Assembly: GCA_039707655.1 (NCBI GenBank)
Contig: CM077665.1
Coordinates: 447,887,531-447,951,530, forward strand
Direction: 5' to 3'
Origin: Elymus sibiricus
Taxonomy: Eukaryota; Streptophyta; Magnoliopsida; Poales; Poaceae
DNA: 64,000 nucleotides
In this document: piece by piece, positions 36,874 through 49,745 of the stretch
Layout of the letters: every line of letters starts with the position of its first letter
Position numbering within the stretch: position 1 is the stretch's first letter
Position numbers and translations under genes: made by a program
The notes under the pieces: model-generated
Told to the model about the DNA's origin: nothing
The model's input: only the letters and a program-made list of their open reading frames with translations
Database searches by the model: none

Positions 36874-39590
36874 TCAAAATAAATCATTAAATGCATGAAA
36901 AATAGCAAATGAAGATAGAAAAGGGTTGAAAAGTGATGATGTGGCTTTTAATGGTGCATATTGAATGCAGAAAAAGTCTTGAGTTAACATATGTTTAAAA
37001 ATATGAAATCCCTTTGTAATAGACGAGTTTCCGTCCGAAACCCTGATACTTCGAAGGAGATTGTCCAGTTTGTACAAGAAGTGCATCCTGTTTTTCCCGT
37101 AACCCTCTCAACTTTTTAGCACATGCTATGTGGGTGAAATTATGATACCATGCCAATTTTCAACCATTTCAGAGTTCATTTGCAGTGCTTTTCAATCTCA
37201 GGGTTACCTTAGCTCAAAATAAATCATGAAATGCATGAAAAATAGCAAATGAAGTTAGAAAAGGGTTGAAAAGTGATGACGTGGCTTTGAATGGTGCATA
37301 TTGAATGCAGAAAAACTCTTGAGTTAAAATATGTTTAAAAAATGAAATCCCTTTGTAATAGACGAGTTTTCGTCCGAAACCCTGATACTTCGAAGGAGAT
37401 TGTCCAGTTTGTACACGAAGTGCATCCAGTTTTTCCCGTAACGTTCTCAACTTTTTAGCACATGCTATGTGGGTGAAATTATGATACCATGCCAATTTTC
37501 AACCATTTCAGAGTTCATTTGCAGTGCTTTTCAATCTCAGGGTCATCTTAGCTCAAAATAAATCATGAAATGCATGAAAAATAGCAAATGAAGTTAGAAA
37601 AGGGTTGAAAAGTGATGACGTGGCTTTGAATGGTGCATATTGAATGCAGAAAAAGTCTTGAGTTAAAATATGTTTAAAAAATGAAATCCCTTTGTAATAG
37701 ACGAGTTTTCGTCCGAAACCCTGATACTTCGAAGGAGATTGTCCAGTTTGTACACGAAGTGCATCCAGTTTTTCCCGTAACGTTCTCAACTTTTTAGCAC
37801 ATGCTATGTGGGTGAAATTATGATACCATGCCAATTTTCAACCATTTCAGAGTTCATTTGCAGTGCTTTTCAATCTCAGGGTCATCTTAGCTCAAAATAA
37901 ATCATGAAATGCATGAAAAATAGCAAATGAAGTCAGAAAAGGGTTGAAAAGTGATGACGTGGCTTTGAATGGTGCATATTGAATGCAGAAAAAGTCTTGA
38001 GTTAAAATATGTTTAAAAAAATGAAATCCCTTTGTAATAGACATGTTTTCGTCCGAAACCCTGATACTTCGAAGGAGATTGTCCAGTTTGTACACGAAGT
38101 GCATCCAGTTTTTCCCGTAGCGTTCTCAACTTTTTAGCACATGCTATGTGGGTGAAATTATGATACCATGCCAATTTTCAACCATTTCAGAGTTCATTTG
38201 CAGTGCTTTTCAATCTCAGGGTCATCTTAGCTCAAAATAAATCATGAAATGCATGAAAAATAGCAAATGAAGTCAGAAAAGGGTTGAAAAGTGATGACGT
38301 GGCTTTGAATGGTGCATATTGAATGCAGAAAAAGTCTTGAGTTAAAATATGTTTAAAAAAATGAAATCCCTTTGTAATAGACATGTTTTCGTTCGAAACC
38401 CTGATACTTCGAAGGAGATTGTCCAGTTTGTACACGAAGTGCATCCAGTTTTTCCCGTAGCGTTCTCAACTTTTTAGCACATGCTATGTGGGTGAAATTA
38501 TGATACCATGCCAATTTTCAACCATTTCAGAGTTCATTTGCAGTGCTTTTCAATCTCAGGGTCATCTTAGCTCAAAATAAATCATGAAATGCATGAAAAA
38601 TAGCAAATGAAGTCAGAAAAGGGTTGAAAAGTGATGACGTGGCTTTGAATGGTGCATATTGAATGCAGAAAAAGTCTTGAGTTAAAATATGTTTAAAAAA
38701 ATGAAATCCCTTTGTAATAGACATGTTTTCGTCCGAAACCCTGATACTTCGAAGGAGATTGTCCAGTTTGTACACGAAGTGCATCCAGTTTTTCCCGTAA
38801 CCCTCTCAACTTTTTAGCACATGCTATGTGGCTGAAATTATGATACCATGCCAATTTTCAACCATTTCAGAGTTCATTTGCAGTGCTTTTCAATCTCAGA
38901 GTCATCTTAGCTCAAAATAAATCATTAAATGCATGAAAAATAGCAAATGAAGATAGAAAAGGGTTGAAAAGTGATGATGTGGCTTTTAATGGTGCATATT
39001 GAATGCAGAAAAAGTCTTGAGTTAACATATGTTTAAAAATATGAAATCCCTTTGTAATAGACGAGTTTCCGTCCGAAACCCTGATACTTCGAAGGAGATT
39101 GTCCAGTTTGTACAAGAAGTGCATCCAGTTTTTCCCGTAACCCTCTCAACTTTTTAGCACATGCTATGTGGGTGAAATTATGATACCATGCCAATTTTCA
39201 ACCATTCCAGAGTTCATTTGCAGTGCTTTTCAATCTCAGGGTCATCTTAGCTCAAAATAAATCATGAAATGCATGAAAAATAGCAAATGAAGTTAGAAAA
39301 GGGTTGAAAAGTGATGACGTGGCTTTGAATGGTGCATATTGAATGCAGAAAAACTCTTGAGTTAAAATATGTTTAAAAAATGAAATCCCTTTGTAATAGA
39401 CGAGTTTTCGTCCGAAACCCTGATACTTCGAAGGAGATTGTCCAGTTTGTACACGAAGTGCATCCAGTTTTTCCCGTAACGTTCTCAACTTTTTAGCACA
39501 TGCTATGTGGGTGAAATTATGATACCATGCCAATTTTCAACCATTTCAGAGTTCATTTGCAGTGCTTTTCAATCTCAGGGTCATCTTAGC
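36874..39590. repeat. L-R-R-M-M-M block (2038 bp) and partial repeat
   Basis: L units at 36874 and 38912 share a private change, TCATTAAATGCATG in place of TCATGAAATGCATG, and are 2038 bp apart. The first block is L 36874, R 37214, an R-like unit with AAAAAGTCTTG at 37553, then M at 37892, 38232 and 38572. The second starts L 38912, R 39252 and then meets the domain D junction unit at 39591. The shared private change shows that the two L units derive from one recent copy. Confidence 0.88.
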
Positions 39591-42500
39591 TCAAAATAAA
39601 TCATGAAATGCATGAAAAATAGCAAATGAAGTTAGAAAAGGGTTGAAAAGTGATGACGTGGCTTTGAATGGTGCATATTGAATGCAGAAAAAGTCTTGAG
39701 TTAAAATATGTTTAAAAAATGAAATCCCTTTGTAATAGACGAGTTTTCGTTCGAAACCCTGATACTTCGAAGGAGATTGTCCAGTTTGTACAAGAAGTGC
39801 ATCCTGTTTTTCCCGTAACCCTCTCAACTTTTTAGCACATGCTATGTGGGTGAAATTATGATACCATGCCAATTTTCAACCATTTCAGAGTTCATTTGCA
39901 GTGCTATCTCAGGGTCATCTTAGCTCAAAATAAATCATGAAATGCATGAAAAATAGCAAATGAAGTCAGAAAAGGGTTGAAAAGTGATGATGTGGCTTTT
40001 AATGGTCATATTGAATGCAGAAAAAGTCTTGAGTTAAAATATGTTTAAAAATATGAAATCCCTTTGTAATAGACATGTTTTCGTCCGAAACCCTGATACT
40101 TCGAAGGAGATTGTCCAGTTTCTACACGAAGTACATCCAGTTTTTCCCGTAACCCTCTCAACTTTTTAGCACATGCTATGTGGCTGAAATTATGATACCA
40201 TGACAATTTTCAACCATTCCAGAGTTCATTTGCAGTGCTTTTCAATCTCAGGGTCATCTTAGCTCAAAATAAATCATGAAATGCATGAAAAATAGCAAAT
40301 GAAGTCAGAAAAGGGTTGAAAAGTGATGATGTGGCTTTTAATGGTGCATATTGAATGCTGAAAAAGTCTTGAGTTAAAATATGTTTAAAAACATGAAATC
40401 CCTTTGTAATAGACATGTTTTCGTCCGAAACCCTAATACTTCGAAGGAGATTGTCCAGTTTCTACACGAAGTACATCCAGTTTTTCCCGTAACCCTCTCA
40501 ACTTTTTAGCACATGCTATGTGGGTGAAATTATGATACCATGCCAATTTTCAACCATTCCAGAGTTCATTTGCAGTGCTTTTCAATCTCAGGGTCATCTT
40601 AGCTCAAAATAAATCATGAAATGCATGAAAAATAGCAAATGAAGTCAGAAAAGGGTTGAAAAGTGATGATGTGGCTTTGAATGGTGCATATTGAATGCAG
40701 AAAAAGTCTTGACTTAAAATATGTTTAAAAATATGAAATCCCTTTGTAATAGACATGTTTTCGTCCGAAACCCTAATACTTCGAAGGAGATTGTCCAGTT
40801 TGTACACGAAGTACATCCAGTTTTTCCCGTAACCCTCTCAACTTTTTAGCACATGCTATGTGGGTGAAATTATGATACCATGCCAATTTTCAACCATTTC
40901 AGAGTTCATTTGCAGTGCTATCTCAGGGTCATCTTAGCTCAAAATAAATCATGAAATGCATGAAAAATAGCAAATGAAGTCAGAAAAGGGTTGAAAAGTG
41001 ATGATGTGGCTTTTAATGGTCATATTGAATGCAGAAAAAGTCTTGAGTTAAAATATGTTTAAAAATATGAAATCCCTTTGTAATAGACATGTTTTCGTCC
41101 GAAACCCTGATACTTCGAAGGAGATTGTCCAGTTTCTACACGAAGTACATCCAGTTTTTCCCGTAACCCTCTCAACTTTTTAGCACATGCTATGTGGCTG
41201 AAATTATGATACCATGACAATTTTCAACCATTCCAGAGTTCATTTGCAGTGCTTTTCAATCTCAGGGTCATCTTAGCTCAAAATAAATCATGAAATGCAT
41301 GAAAAATAGCAAATGAAGTCAGAAAAGGGTTGAAAAGTGATGACGTGGCTTTTAATGGTGCATATTGAATGCAGAAAAAGTCTTGAGTTAAAATATGTTT
41401 AAAAATATGAAATCCCTTTGTAATAGACATGTTTTCGTCCGAAACCCTAATACTTCGAAGGAGATTGTCCAGTTTCTACACGAAGTACATCCAGTTTTTC
41501 CCGTAACCCTCTCAACTTTTTAGCACATGCTATGTGGGTGAAATTATGATACCATGCCAATTTTCAACCATTTCAGAGTTCATTTGCAGTGCTTTTCAAT
41601 CTCAGGGTCATCTTAGCTCAAAATAAATCATGAAATGCATGAAAAATAGCAAATGAAGTTAGAAAAGGGTTGAAAAGTGATGACGTGGCTTTGAATGGTG
41701 CATATTGAATGCAGAAAAAGTCTTGAGTTAAAATATGTTTAAAAAATGAAATCCCTTTGTAATAGACGAGTTTTCGTTCGAAACCCTGATACTTCGAAGG
41801 AGATTGTCCAGTTTGTACAAGAAGTGCATCCTGTTTTTCCCGTAACCCTCTCAACTTTTTAGCACATGCTATGTGGGTGAAATTATGATACCATGCCAAT
41901 TTTCAACCATTTCAGAGTTCATTTGCAGTGCTATCTCAGGGTCATCTTAGCTCAAAATAAATCATGAAATGCATGAAAAATAGCAAATGAAGTCAGAAAA
42001 GGGTTGAAAAGTGATGATGTGGCTTTTAATGGTCATATTGAATGCAGAAAAAGTCTTGAGTTAAAAGATGTTTAAAAATATGAAATCCCTTTGTAATAGA
42101 CATGTTTTCGTCCGAAACCCTGATACTTCGAAGGAGATTGTCCAGTTTCTACACGAAGTACATCCAGTTTTTCCCGTAACCCTCTCAACTTTTTAGCACA
42201 TGCTATGTGGCTGAAATTATGATACCATGACAATTTTCAACCATTCCAGAGTTCATTTGCAGTGCTTTTCAATCTCAGGGTCATCTTAGCTCAAAATAAA
42301 TCATGAAATGCATGAAAAATAGCAAATGAAGTCAGAAAAGGGTTGAAAAGTGATGATGTGGCTTTTAATGGTGCATATTGAATGCTGAAAAAGTCTTGAG
42401 TTAAAATATGTTTAAAAACATGAAATCCCTTTGTAATAGACATGTTTTCGTCCGAAACCCTAATACTTCGAAGGAGATTGTCCAGTTTCTACACGAAGTA

Positions 42501-43644
42501 CATCCAGTTTTTCCCGTAACCCTCTCAACTTTTTAGCACATGCTATGTGGGTGAAATTATGATACCATGCCAATTTTCAACCATTCCAGAGTTCATTTGC
42601 AGTGCTTTTCAATCTCAGGGTCATCTTAGCTCAAAATAAATCATGAAATGCATGAAAAATAGCAAATGAAGTCAGAAAAGGGTTGAAAAGTGATGATGTG
42701 GCTTTGAATGGTGCATATTGAATGCAGAAAAAGTCTTGACTTAAAATATGTTTAAAAATATGAAATCCCTTTGTAATAGACATGTTTTCGTCCGAAACCC
42801 TAATACTTCGAAGGAGATTGTCCAGTTTGTACACGAAGTACATCCAGTTTTTCCCGTAACCCTCTCAACTTTTTAGCACATGCTATGTGGGTGAAATTAT
42901 GATACCATGCCAATTTTCAACCATTTCAGAGTTCATTTGCAGTGCTATCTCAGGGTCATCTTAGCTCAAAATAAATCATGAAATGCATGAAAAATAGCAA
43001 ATGAAGTCAGAAAAGGGTTGAAAAGTGATGATGTGGCTTTTAATGGTCATATTGAATGCAGAAAAAGTCTTGAGTTAAAATATGTTTAAAAATATGAAAT
43101 CCCTTTGTAATAGACATGTTTTCGTCCGAAACCCTGATACTTCGAAGGAGATTGTCCAGTTTCTACACGAAGTACATCCAGTTTTTCCCGTAACCCTCTC
43201 AACTTTTTAGCACATGCTATGTGGCTGAAATTATGATACCATGACAATTTTCAACCATTCCAGAGTTCATTTGCAGTGCTTTTCAATCTCAGGGTCATCT
43301 TAGCTCAAAATAAATCATGAAATGCATGAAAAATAGCAAATGAAGTCAGAAAAGGGTTGAAAAGTGATGATGTGGCTTTTAATGGTGCATATTGAATGCA
43401 GAAAAAGTCTTGAGTTAAAATATGTTTAAAAATATGAAATCCCTTTGTAATAGACATGTTTTCGTCCGAAACCCTAATACTTCGAAGGAGATTGTCCAGT
43501 TTCTACACGAAGTACATCCAGTTTTTCCCGTAACCCTCTCAACTTTTTAGCACATGCTATGTGGGTGAAATTATGATACCATGCCAATTTTCAACCATTC
43601 CAGAGTTCATTTGCAGTGCTTTTCAATCTCAGGGTCATCTTAGC
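39591..43644. repeat. Nested 6-mer duplication (2027 bp) inside the 3-mer HOR
   Basis: The unit at 39591 is of C type (GAAGTTAG, shorter A-run, CGTTCGAAACC, GTACAAGAAG) but carries the D-type 5-bp deletion. The same hybrid recurs at 41618, 2027 bp later. The units at 40264 and 42291 share AATGCTGAAAAAG and AAAACATGAAATCC, found in no other units I noticed. The block 39591-41617 is thus duplicated as 41618-43644, a 6-monomer period on top of the 3-monomer one. The copies are not identical: the unit at 41278 has GATGACGTGG where its partner at 43305 has GATGATGTGG. Confidence 0.87.
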
Positions 43645-46010
43645 TCAAAATAAATCATGAAATGCATGAAAAATAGCAAATAAGTCAGAAAAGGGTTGAA
43701 AAGTGATGATGTGGCTTTGAATGGTGCATATTGAATGCAGAAAAAGTCTTGACTTAAAATATGTTTAAAAATATGAAATCCCTTTGTAATAGACATGTTT
43801 TCGTCCGAAACCCTAATACTTCGAAGGAGATTGTCCAGTTTCTACACGAAGTACATCCAGTTTTTCCCGTAACCCTCTCAACTTTTTAGCACATGCTATG
43901 TGGGTGAAATTATGATACCATGCCAATTTTCAACCATTTCAGAGTTCATTTGCAGTGCTATCTCAGGGTCATCTTAGCTCAAAATAAATCATGAAATGCA
44001 TGAAAAATAGCAAATGAAGTCAGAAAAGGGTTGAAAAGTGATGATGTGGCTTTTAATGGTCATATTGAATGCAGAAAAAGTCTTGAGTTAAAATATGTTT
44101 AAAAATATGAAATCCCTTTGTAATAGACATGTTTTCGTCCGAAACCCTGATACTTCGAAGGAGATTGTCCAGTTTCTACACGAAGTACATCCAGTTTTTC
44201 CCGTAACCCTCTCAACTTTTTAGCACATGCTATGTGGCTGAAATTATGATACCATGACAATTTTCAACCATTCCAGAGTTCATTTGCAGTGCTTTTCAAT
44301 CTCAGGGTCATCTTAGCTCAAAATAAATCATGAAATGCATGAAAAATAGCAAATGAAGTCAGAAAAGGGTTGAAAAGTGATGATGTGGCTTTTAATGGTG
44401 CATATTGAATGCAGAAAAAGTCTTGAGTTAAAATATGTTTAAAAATATGAAATCCCTTTGTAATAGACATGTTTTCGTCCGAAACCCTAATACTTCGAAG
44501 GAGATTGTCCAGTTTCTACACGAAGTACATCCAGTTTTTCCCGTAACCCTCTCAACTTTTTAGCACATGCTATGTGGGTGAAATTATGATACCATGCCAA
44601 TTTTCAACCATTCCAGAGTTCATGTGCAGTGCTTTTCAATCTCAGGGTCATCTTAGCTCAAAATAAATCAAGAAATGCATGAAAAATAGCAAATAAGTCA
44701 GAAAAGGGTTGAAAAGTGATGATGTGGCTTTGAATGGTGCATATTGAATGCAGAAAAAGTCTTGACTTAAAATATGTTTAAAAATATGAAATCCCTTTGT
44801 AATAGACATGTTTTCGTCCGAAACCCTAATACTTCGAAGGAGATTGTCCAGTTTCTACACGAAGTACATCCAGTTTTTCCCGTAACCCTCTCAAGTTTTT
44901 AGCACATGCTATGTGGGTGAAATTATGATACCATGCCAATTTTCAACCATTTCAGAGTTCATTTGCAGTGCTATCTCAGGGTCATCTTAGCTCAAAATAA
45001 ATCATGAAATGCATGAAAAATAGCAAATGAAGTCAGAAAAGGGTTGAAAAGTGATGATGTGGCTTTTAATGGTCATATTGAATGCAGAAAAAGTCTTGAG
45101 TTAAAATATGTTTAAAAATATGAAGTCCCTTTGTAATAGACATGTTTTCGTCCGAAACCCTGATACTTCGAAGGAGATTGTCCAGTTTCTACACGAAGTA
45201 CATCCAGTTTTTCCCGTAACCCTCTCAACTTTTTAGCACATGCTATGTGGCTGAAATTATGATACCATGACAATTTTCAACCATTCCAGAGTTCATTTGC
45301 AGTGCTTTTCAATCTCAGGGTCATCTTAGCTCAAAATAAATCATGAAATGCATGAAAAATAGCAAATGAAGTCAGAAAAGGGTTGAAAAGTGATGATGTG
45401 GCTTTTAATGGTGCATATTGAATGCAGAAAAAGTCTTGAGTTAAAATATGTTTAAAAATATGAAATCCCTTTGTAATAGACATGTTTTCGTCCGAAACCC
45501 TAATACTTCGAAGGAGATTGTCCAGTTTCTACACGAAGTGCATCCAGTTTTTCCCGTAACCCTCTCAACTTTTTAGCACATGCTATGTGGGTGAAATTAT
45601 GATACCATGCCAATTTTCAACCATTCCAGAGTTCATTTGCAGTGCTTTTCAATCTCAGGGTCATCTTAGCTCATAATAAATCATGAAATGCATGAAAAAT
45701 AGCAAATGAAGTCAGAAAAGGGTTGAAAAGTGATGATGTGGCTTTGAATGGTGCATATTGAATGCAGAAAAAGTCTTGACTTAAAATATGTTTAAAAATA
45801 TGAAATCCCTTTGTAATAGACATGTTTTCGTCCGAAACCCTAATACTTCGAAGGAGATTGTCCAGTTTCTACACGAAGTACATCCAGTTTTTCCCGTAAC
45901 CCTCTCAACTTTTTAGCACATGCTATGTGGGTGAAATTATGATACCATGCCAATTTTCAACCATTCCAGAGTTCATTTGCAGTGCTTTTGAATCTCAGGG
46001 TCATCTTAGC
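39591..46010. repeat. Domain D: 3-mer HOR, 1013-1014 bp, with 5-bp deletion marker
   Basis: Monomers start at 39591, 39925, 40264, 40604, 40939, 41278, 41618, 41952, 42291, 42631, 42966, 43305, 43645, 43979, 44318, 44658, 44992, 45331 and 45671. Every third monomer from 39591 to 44658 ends GTGCTATCTCAGGG where other units have GTGCTTTTCAATCTCAGGG. That is a 5-bp deletion, so these units are 334-335 bp. The deletion points lie near 39905, 40919, 41932, 42946, 43959 and 44972. The first monomer of each trimer has GGTCATATTG (one G lost, 339 bp) and ends GTGGCTG with CCATGACAATTTTC. The last trimer (44992-46010) lacks the deletion. The three types match T, U and V of domain F. Confidence 0.92.
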
Positions 46011-49000
46011 TCAAAATAAATCATGAAATGCATGAAAAATAGCAAATGAAGTCAGAAAAGGGTTGAAAAGTGATGATGTGGCTTTGAATGGTGCATATTG
46101 AATGCAGAAAAAGTCTTGAGTTAAAATATGTTTAAAAATATGAAATCCCTTTGTAATAGACGAGTTTTCGTCCGAAACCCTGATACTTCGAAGGAGATTG
46201 TCCAGTTTGTACATGAAGTGCATCCAGTTTTCCCGTAACCCTCTCAACTTTTTAGCACATGCTATGTGGCTGAAATTATGATACCATGCCAATTTTCAAC
46301 CATTTCAGAGTTCATTTGCATTGCTTTTCAATCTCAGGGTCTTCTTAGCTCAAAATAAATCATGAAATGCATGAAAAATAGCAAGTGAAGTCAGAAAAGG
46401 GTTGAAAAGTGATGATGTGGCTTTGAATGGTGCATATTGAATGCAGAAAAAGTCTTGAGTTAAAATATGTTTAAAAATATGAAATTCCTTTGTAATAGAC
46501 ATGTTTTCGTCCGAAACCCTGATACTTCGAAGGAGATTGTCCAGTTTCTACACGAAGTACATCCAGTTTTTCCCGTAACCCTCTCAACTTTTTAGCACGT
46601 GCTATGTGGGTGAAATTATGACACCATGCCAATTTTCAACCATTCCAGAGTTCATTTGCAGTGCTTTTCAATCTCAGGGTCATCTTAGCTCAAAATAAAT
46701 CATGAAATGCATGAAAAATAGCAAATGAAGTCAGAAAAGGGTTGAAAAGTGATGATGTGGCTTTTAATGGTGCATATTGAATGCAGAAAAAGTCTTGAGT
46801 TAAAATATGTTTAAAAATATGAAATCCCTTTGTAATAGACATGTTTTCGTCCGAAACCCTGATACTTCGAAGGAGATTGTCCAGTTTCTACACGAAGTAC
46901 ATCCAGTTTTTCCCGTAACCCTCTCAACTTTTTAGCACATGCTATGTGGGTGAAATTAGGATACCATGCCAATTTTCAACCATTTCAGAGTTCATTTGCA
47001 GTGCTTTTCAATTTCAGGGTCATCTTAGCTCAAAATAAATCATGAAATGCATGAAAAATAGCAAATGAAGTCAGAAAAGGGTTGAAAAGTGATGATGTGG
47101 CTTTTAATGGTGCATATTGAATGCAGAAAAAGTCTTGAGTTAACATATGTTTAAAAATATGAAATCCCTTTGTAATAGACGAGTTTCCGTCCGAAACCCT
47201 GATACTTCGAAGGAGATTGTCCAGTTTGTACAAGAAGTGCATCCTGTTTTTCCCGTAACCCTCTCAACTTTTTAGCACATGCTATGTGGGTGAAATTATG
47301 ATACCATGCCAATTTTCAACCATTTCAGAGTTCATTTGCAGTGCTTTTCAATCACAGGGTTACCTTAGCTCAAAATAAATCATGAAATGCATGAAAAATA
47401 GCAAATGAAGTTAGAAAAGGGTTGAAAAGTGATGACGTGGCTTTTAATGGTGCATATTGAATGCAGAAAAAGTCTTGAGTTAAAATATGTTTAAAAAATG
47501 AAATCCCTTTGTAATAGACGAGTTTTCGTCCGAAACCCTGATACTTCGAAGGAGATTGTCCAGTTTGTACACGAAGTGCATCCTGTTTTTCCCGTAACCC
47601 TCTCAACTTTTTAGCACATGCTATGTGGGTGAAATTATGATACCATGCCAATTTTCAACCATTTCAGAGTTCATTTGCAGTGCTTTTCAATCTCAGGGTT
47701 ACCTTAGCTTAAAATAAATCATGAAATGCATGAAAAATAGCAAATGAAGTTAGAAAAGGGTTGAAAAGTGATGACGTGGCTTTGAATGGTGCATATTGAA
47801 TGCAGAAAAAGTCTTGAGTTAAAATATGTTTAAAAATATGAAATCCCTTTGTAATAGACATGTTTTCGTCCGAAACCCTGATACTTCGAAGGAGATTGTC
47901 CAGTTTGTACACGAAGTGCATCCAGTTTTTCCCGTAACCCTCTCAACTTTTTAGCAAATGCTATGTGGGTGAAATTATGATACCATGCCAATTTTCAACC
48001 ATTCCAAAGTTCATTTGCAGTTCTTTTCAACCTCAGGGTCATCTTAGCTCAAAATAAATCATGAAATGCATGAAAAATAGCAAATGAAGTCAGAAAAGGG
48101 TTGAAAAGTGATGATGTGGCTTTTAATGGTGCATATTGAATGCAGAAAAAGTCTTGAGTTAAAATATGTTTAAAAATATGAAATCCCTTTGTAATAGACG
48201 AGTTTTCGTCCGAAACCCTGATACTTCGAAGGAGATTGTCCAGTTTGTACAAGAAGTGCATCCAGTTTTTCCCGTAACCCTCTCAACTTTTTAGCTCATG
48301 CTATGTGGCTGAAATTATGATACCATGCCAATTTTCAACCATTTCAGAGTTCATTTGCATTGCTTTTCAATCTCAGGGTCATCTTAGCTCAAATAAATCA
48401 TGAAATGCATGAAAAATAGCAAATGAAGTCAGAAAAGGGTTGAAAAGTGATGATGTGGCTTTGAATGGTGCATATTGAATACAGAAAAAGTCTTGAGTTA
48501 AAATATGTTTAAAATATGAAATCCCTTTTGTAATAGACGAGTTTTCGTCCGAAACCCTGATACTTCGAAGGAGATTGTCCAGTTTGTACACGAAGTGCAT
48601 CCAGTTTTTCCCGTAACCCTCTCAACTTTTTAGCACATGCTATGTGGGTGAAATTAGGATACCATGCCAATTTTCAACCATTTCAGAGTTCATTTGCAGT
48701 GCTTTTCAATTTCAGGGTCATCTTAGCTCAAAATAAATCATGAAATGCATGAAAAATAGCAAATGAAGATAGAAAAGGGTTGAAAAGTGATGATGTGGCT
48801 TTTAATGGTGCATATTGAATGCAGAAAAAGTATTGAGTTAACATATGTTTAAAAATATGAAATCCCTTTGTAATAGACGAGTTTTCGTCCGAAACCCTGA
48901 TACTTCGAAGGAGATTGTCCAGTTTGTACAAGAAGTGCATCCTGTTTTTCCCGTAACCCTCTCAACTTTTTAGCACATGCTATGTGGGTGAAATTATGAT

Positions 49001-49745
49001 ACCATGCCAATTTTCAACCATTTCATAGTTCATTTGCAGTGCTTTTCAATCTCAGGGTTACCTTAGCTCAAAATAAATCATGAAATGCATGAAAAATAGC
49101 AAATGAAGTTAGAAAAGGGTTGAAAAGTGATGACGTGGCTTTGAATGGTGCATATTGAATGCAGAAAAAGTCTTGAGTTAAAATATGTTTAAAAAATGAA
49201 ATCCCTTTGTAATAGACGAGTTTTCGTCCGAAACCCTGATACTTCGAAGGAGATTGTCCAGTTTGTACACGAAGTGCATCCAGTTTTTCCCGTAACCCTC
49301 TCAACTTTTTAGCACATGCTATGTGGGTGAAATTATGATACCATGCCAATTTTCAACGATTTCAGAGTTCATTTGCAGTGCTTTTCAATCTCAGGGTCAT
49401 CTTAGCTCAAAATAAATCATGAAATGCATGAAAAATAGCAAATGAAGTCAGAAAAGGGTTGAAAAGTGATGATGTGGCTTTCAATGGTGCATATTGAATG
49501 CAGAAAAAGTCTTGAGTTAAAATATGTTTAAAATATGAAATCCCTTTGTAATAGACGAGTTTTCGTCCGAAACCCTGATACTTCGAAGGAGATTGTCCAG
49601 TTTGTACACGAAGTGCATTCAGTTTTTCCCGTAACTTTCTCAACTTTTTAGCACATGCTATGTGGGTGAAATTATGATACCATGCCAATTTTCAACCATT
49701 TCAGAGTTCATTTGCAGTGCTTTTCAATTTCAGGGTCATCTTAGC
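46011..49745. repeat. Domain E: mosaic of monomer types from B, C and F
   Basis: Eleven monomers. 46011 and 46350 are P and Q types of domain F (GTTTTCCCG deletion; AAATTCC and CACGTGCTATG). 46690 is mixed. 47030 resembles L (TTAACATATG, GAGTTTCCGTCC). 47370 resembles R or G (GAAGTTAG, shorter A-run). 47709 is M-like (GATGACGTGG, GACATG). 48049 and 48389 resemble B positions 1 and 2 (GTACAAGAAG with GTGGCTG; CCCTTTTGTAATAG). 48728 resembles B position 3 (GAAGATAG). 49068 is G-like and 49407 is S1-like (GCTTTCAATGG, GTAACTTTCTC). No internal period is visible. Confidence 0.8.

Larger units (their letters stand above)
17849..39590. repeat. Domain C: L/R/M monomer array with 4-mer core (1359 bp)
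   Basis: Sixty-four monomers are mostly of three types. L (340 bp) has GAAGATAG, TTAACATATG, GAGTTTCCGTCC and GCATCCTG. R (339 bp) has GAAGTTAG, a shorter A-run before ATGAAATCCC, and GTAACGTTCTC. M (340 bp) has GATGACGTGG, a longer A-run and GACATGTTTTCG. L starts: 19207, 20565, 23624, 24644, 26002, 28720, 29739, 30418, 31777, 34495, 36874, 38912. R starts: 19546, 20905, 24984, 26342, 29060, 30079, 30758, 32117, 33476, 34835, 37214, 37553, 39252. Most others are M, in runs of one to six. A related 339-bp type, G (GAAGTTAG, GTAACCCTCTC), starts at 18868, 23285 and 28381. The commonest order is L-R-M-M, 1359 bp. M subtypes differ after GTA: GCGTTCTC, ACGTTCTC with TAATTGACATG, or ACCCTCTC followed by GTGGCTG; the last precedes L. 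Confidence 0.9.

Noticed and set aside
39591..46010. Insertion of a mobile element as the cause of the short monomers
   Set aside because: The short units differ by a clean 5-bp deletion. There is no target-site duplication, terminal repeat or foreign sequence.
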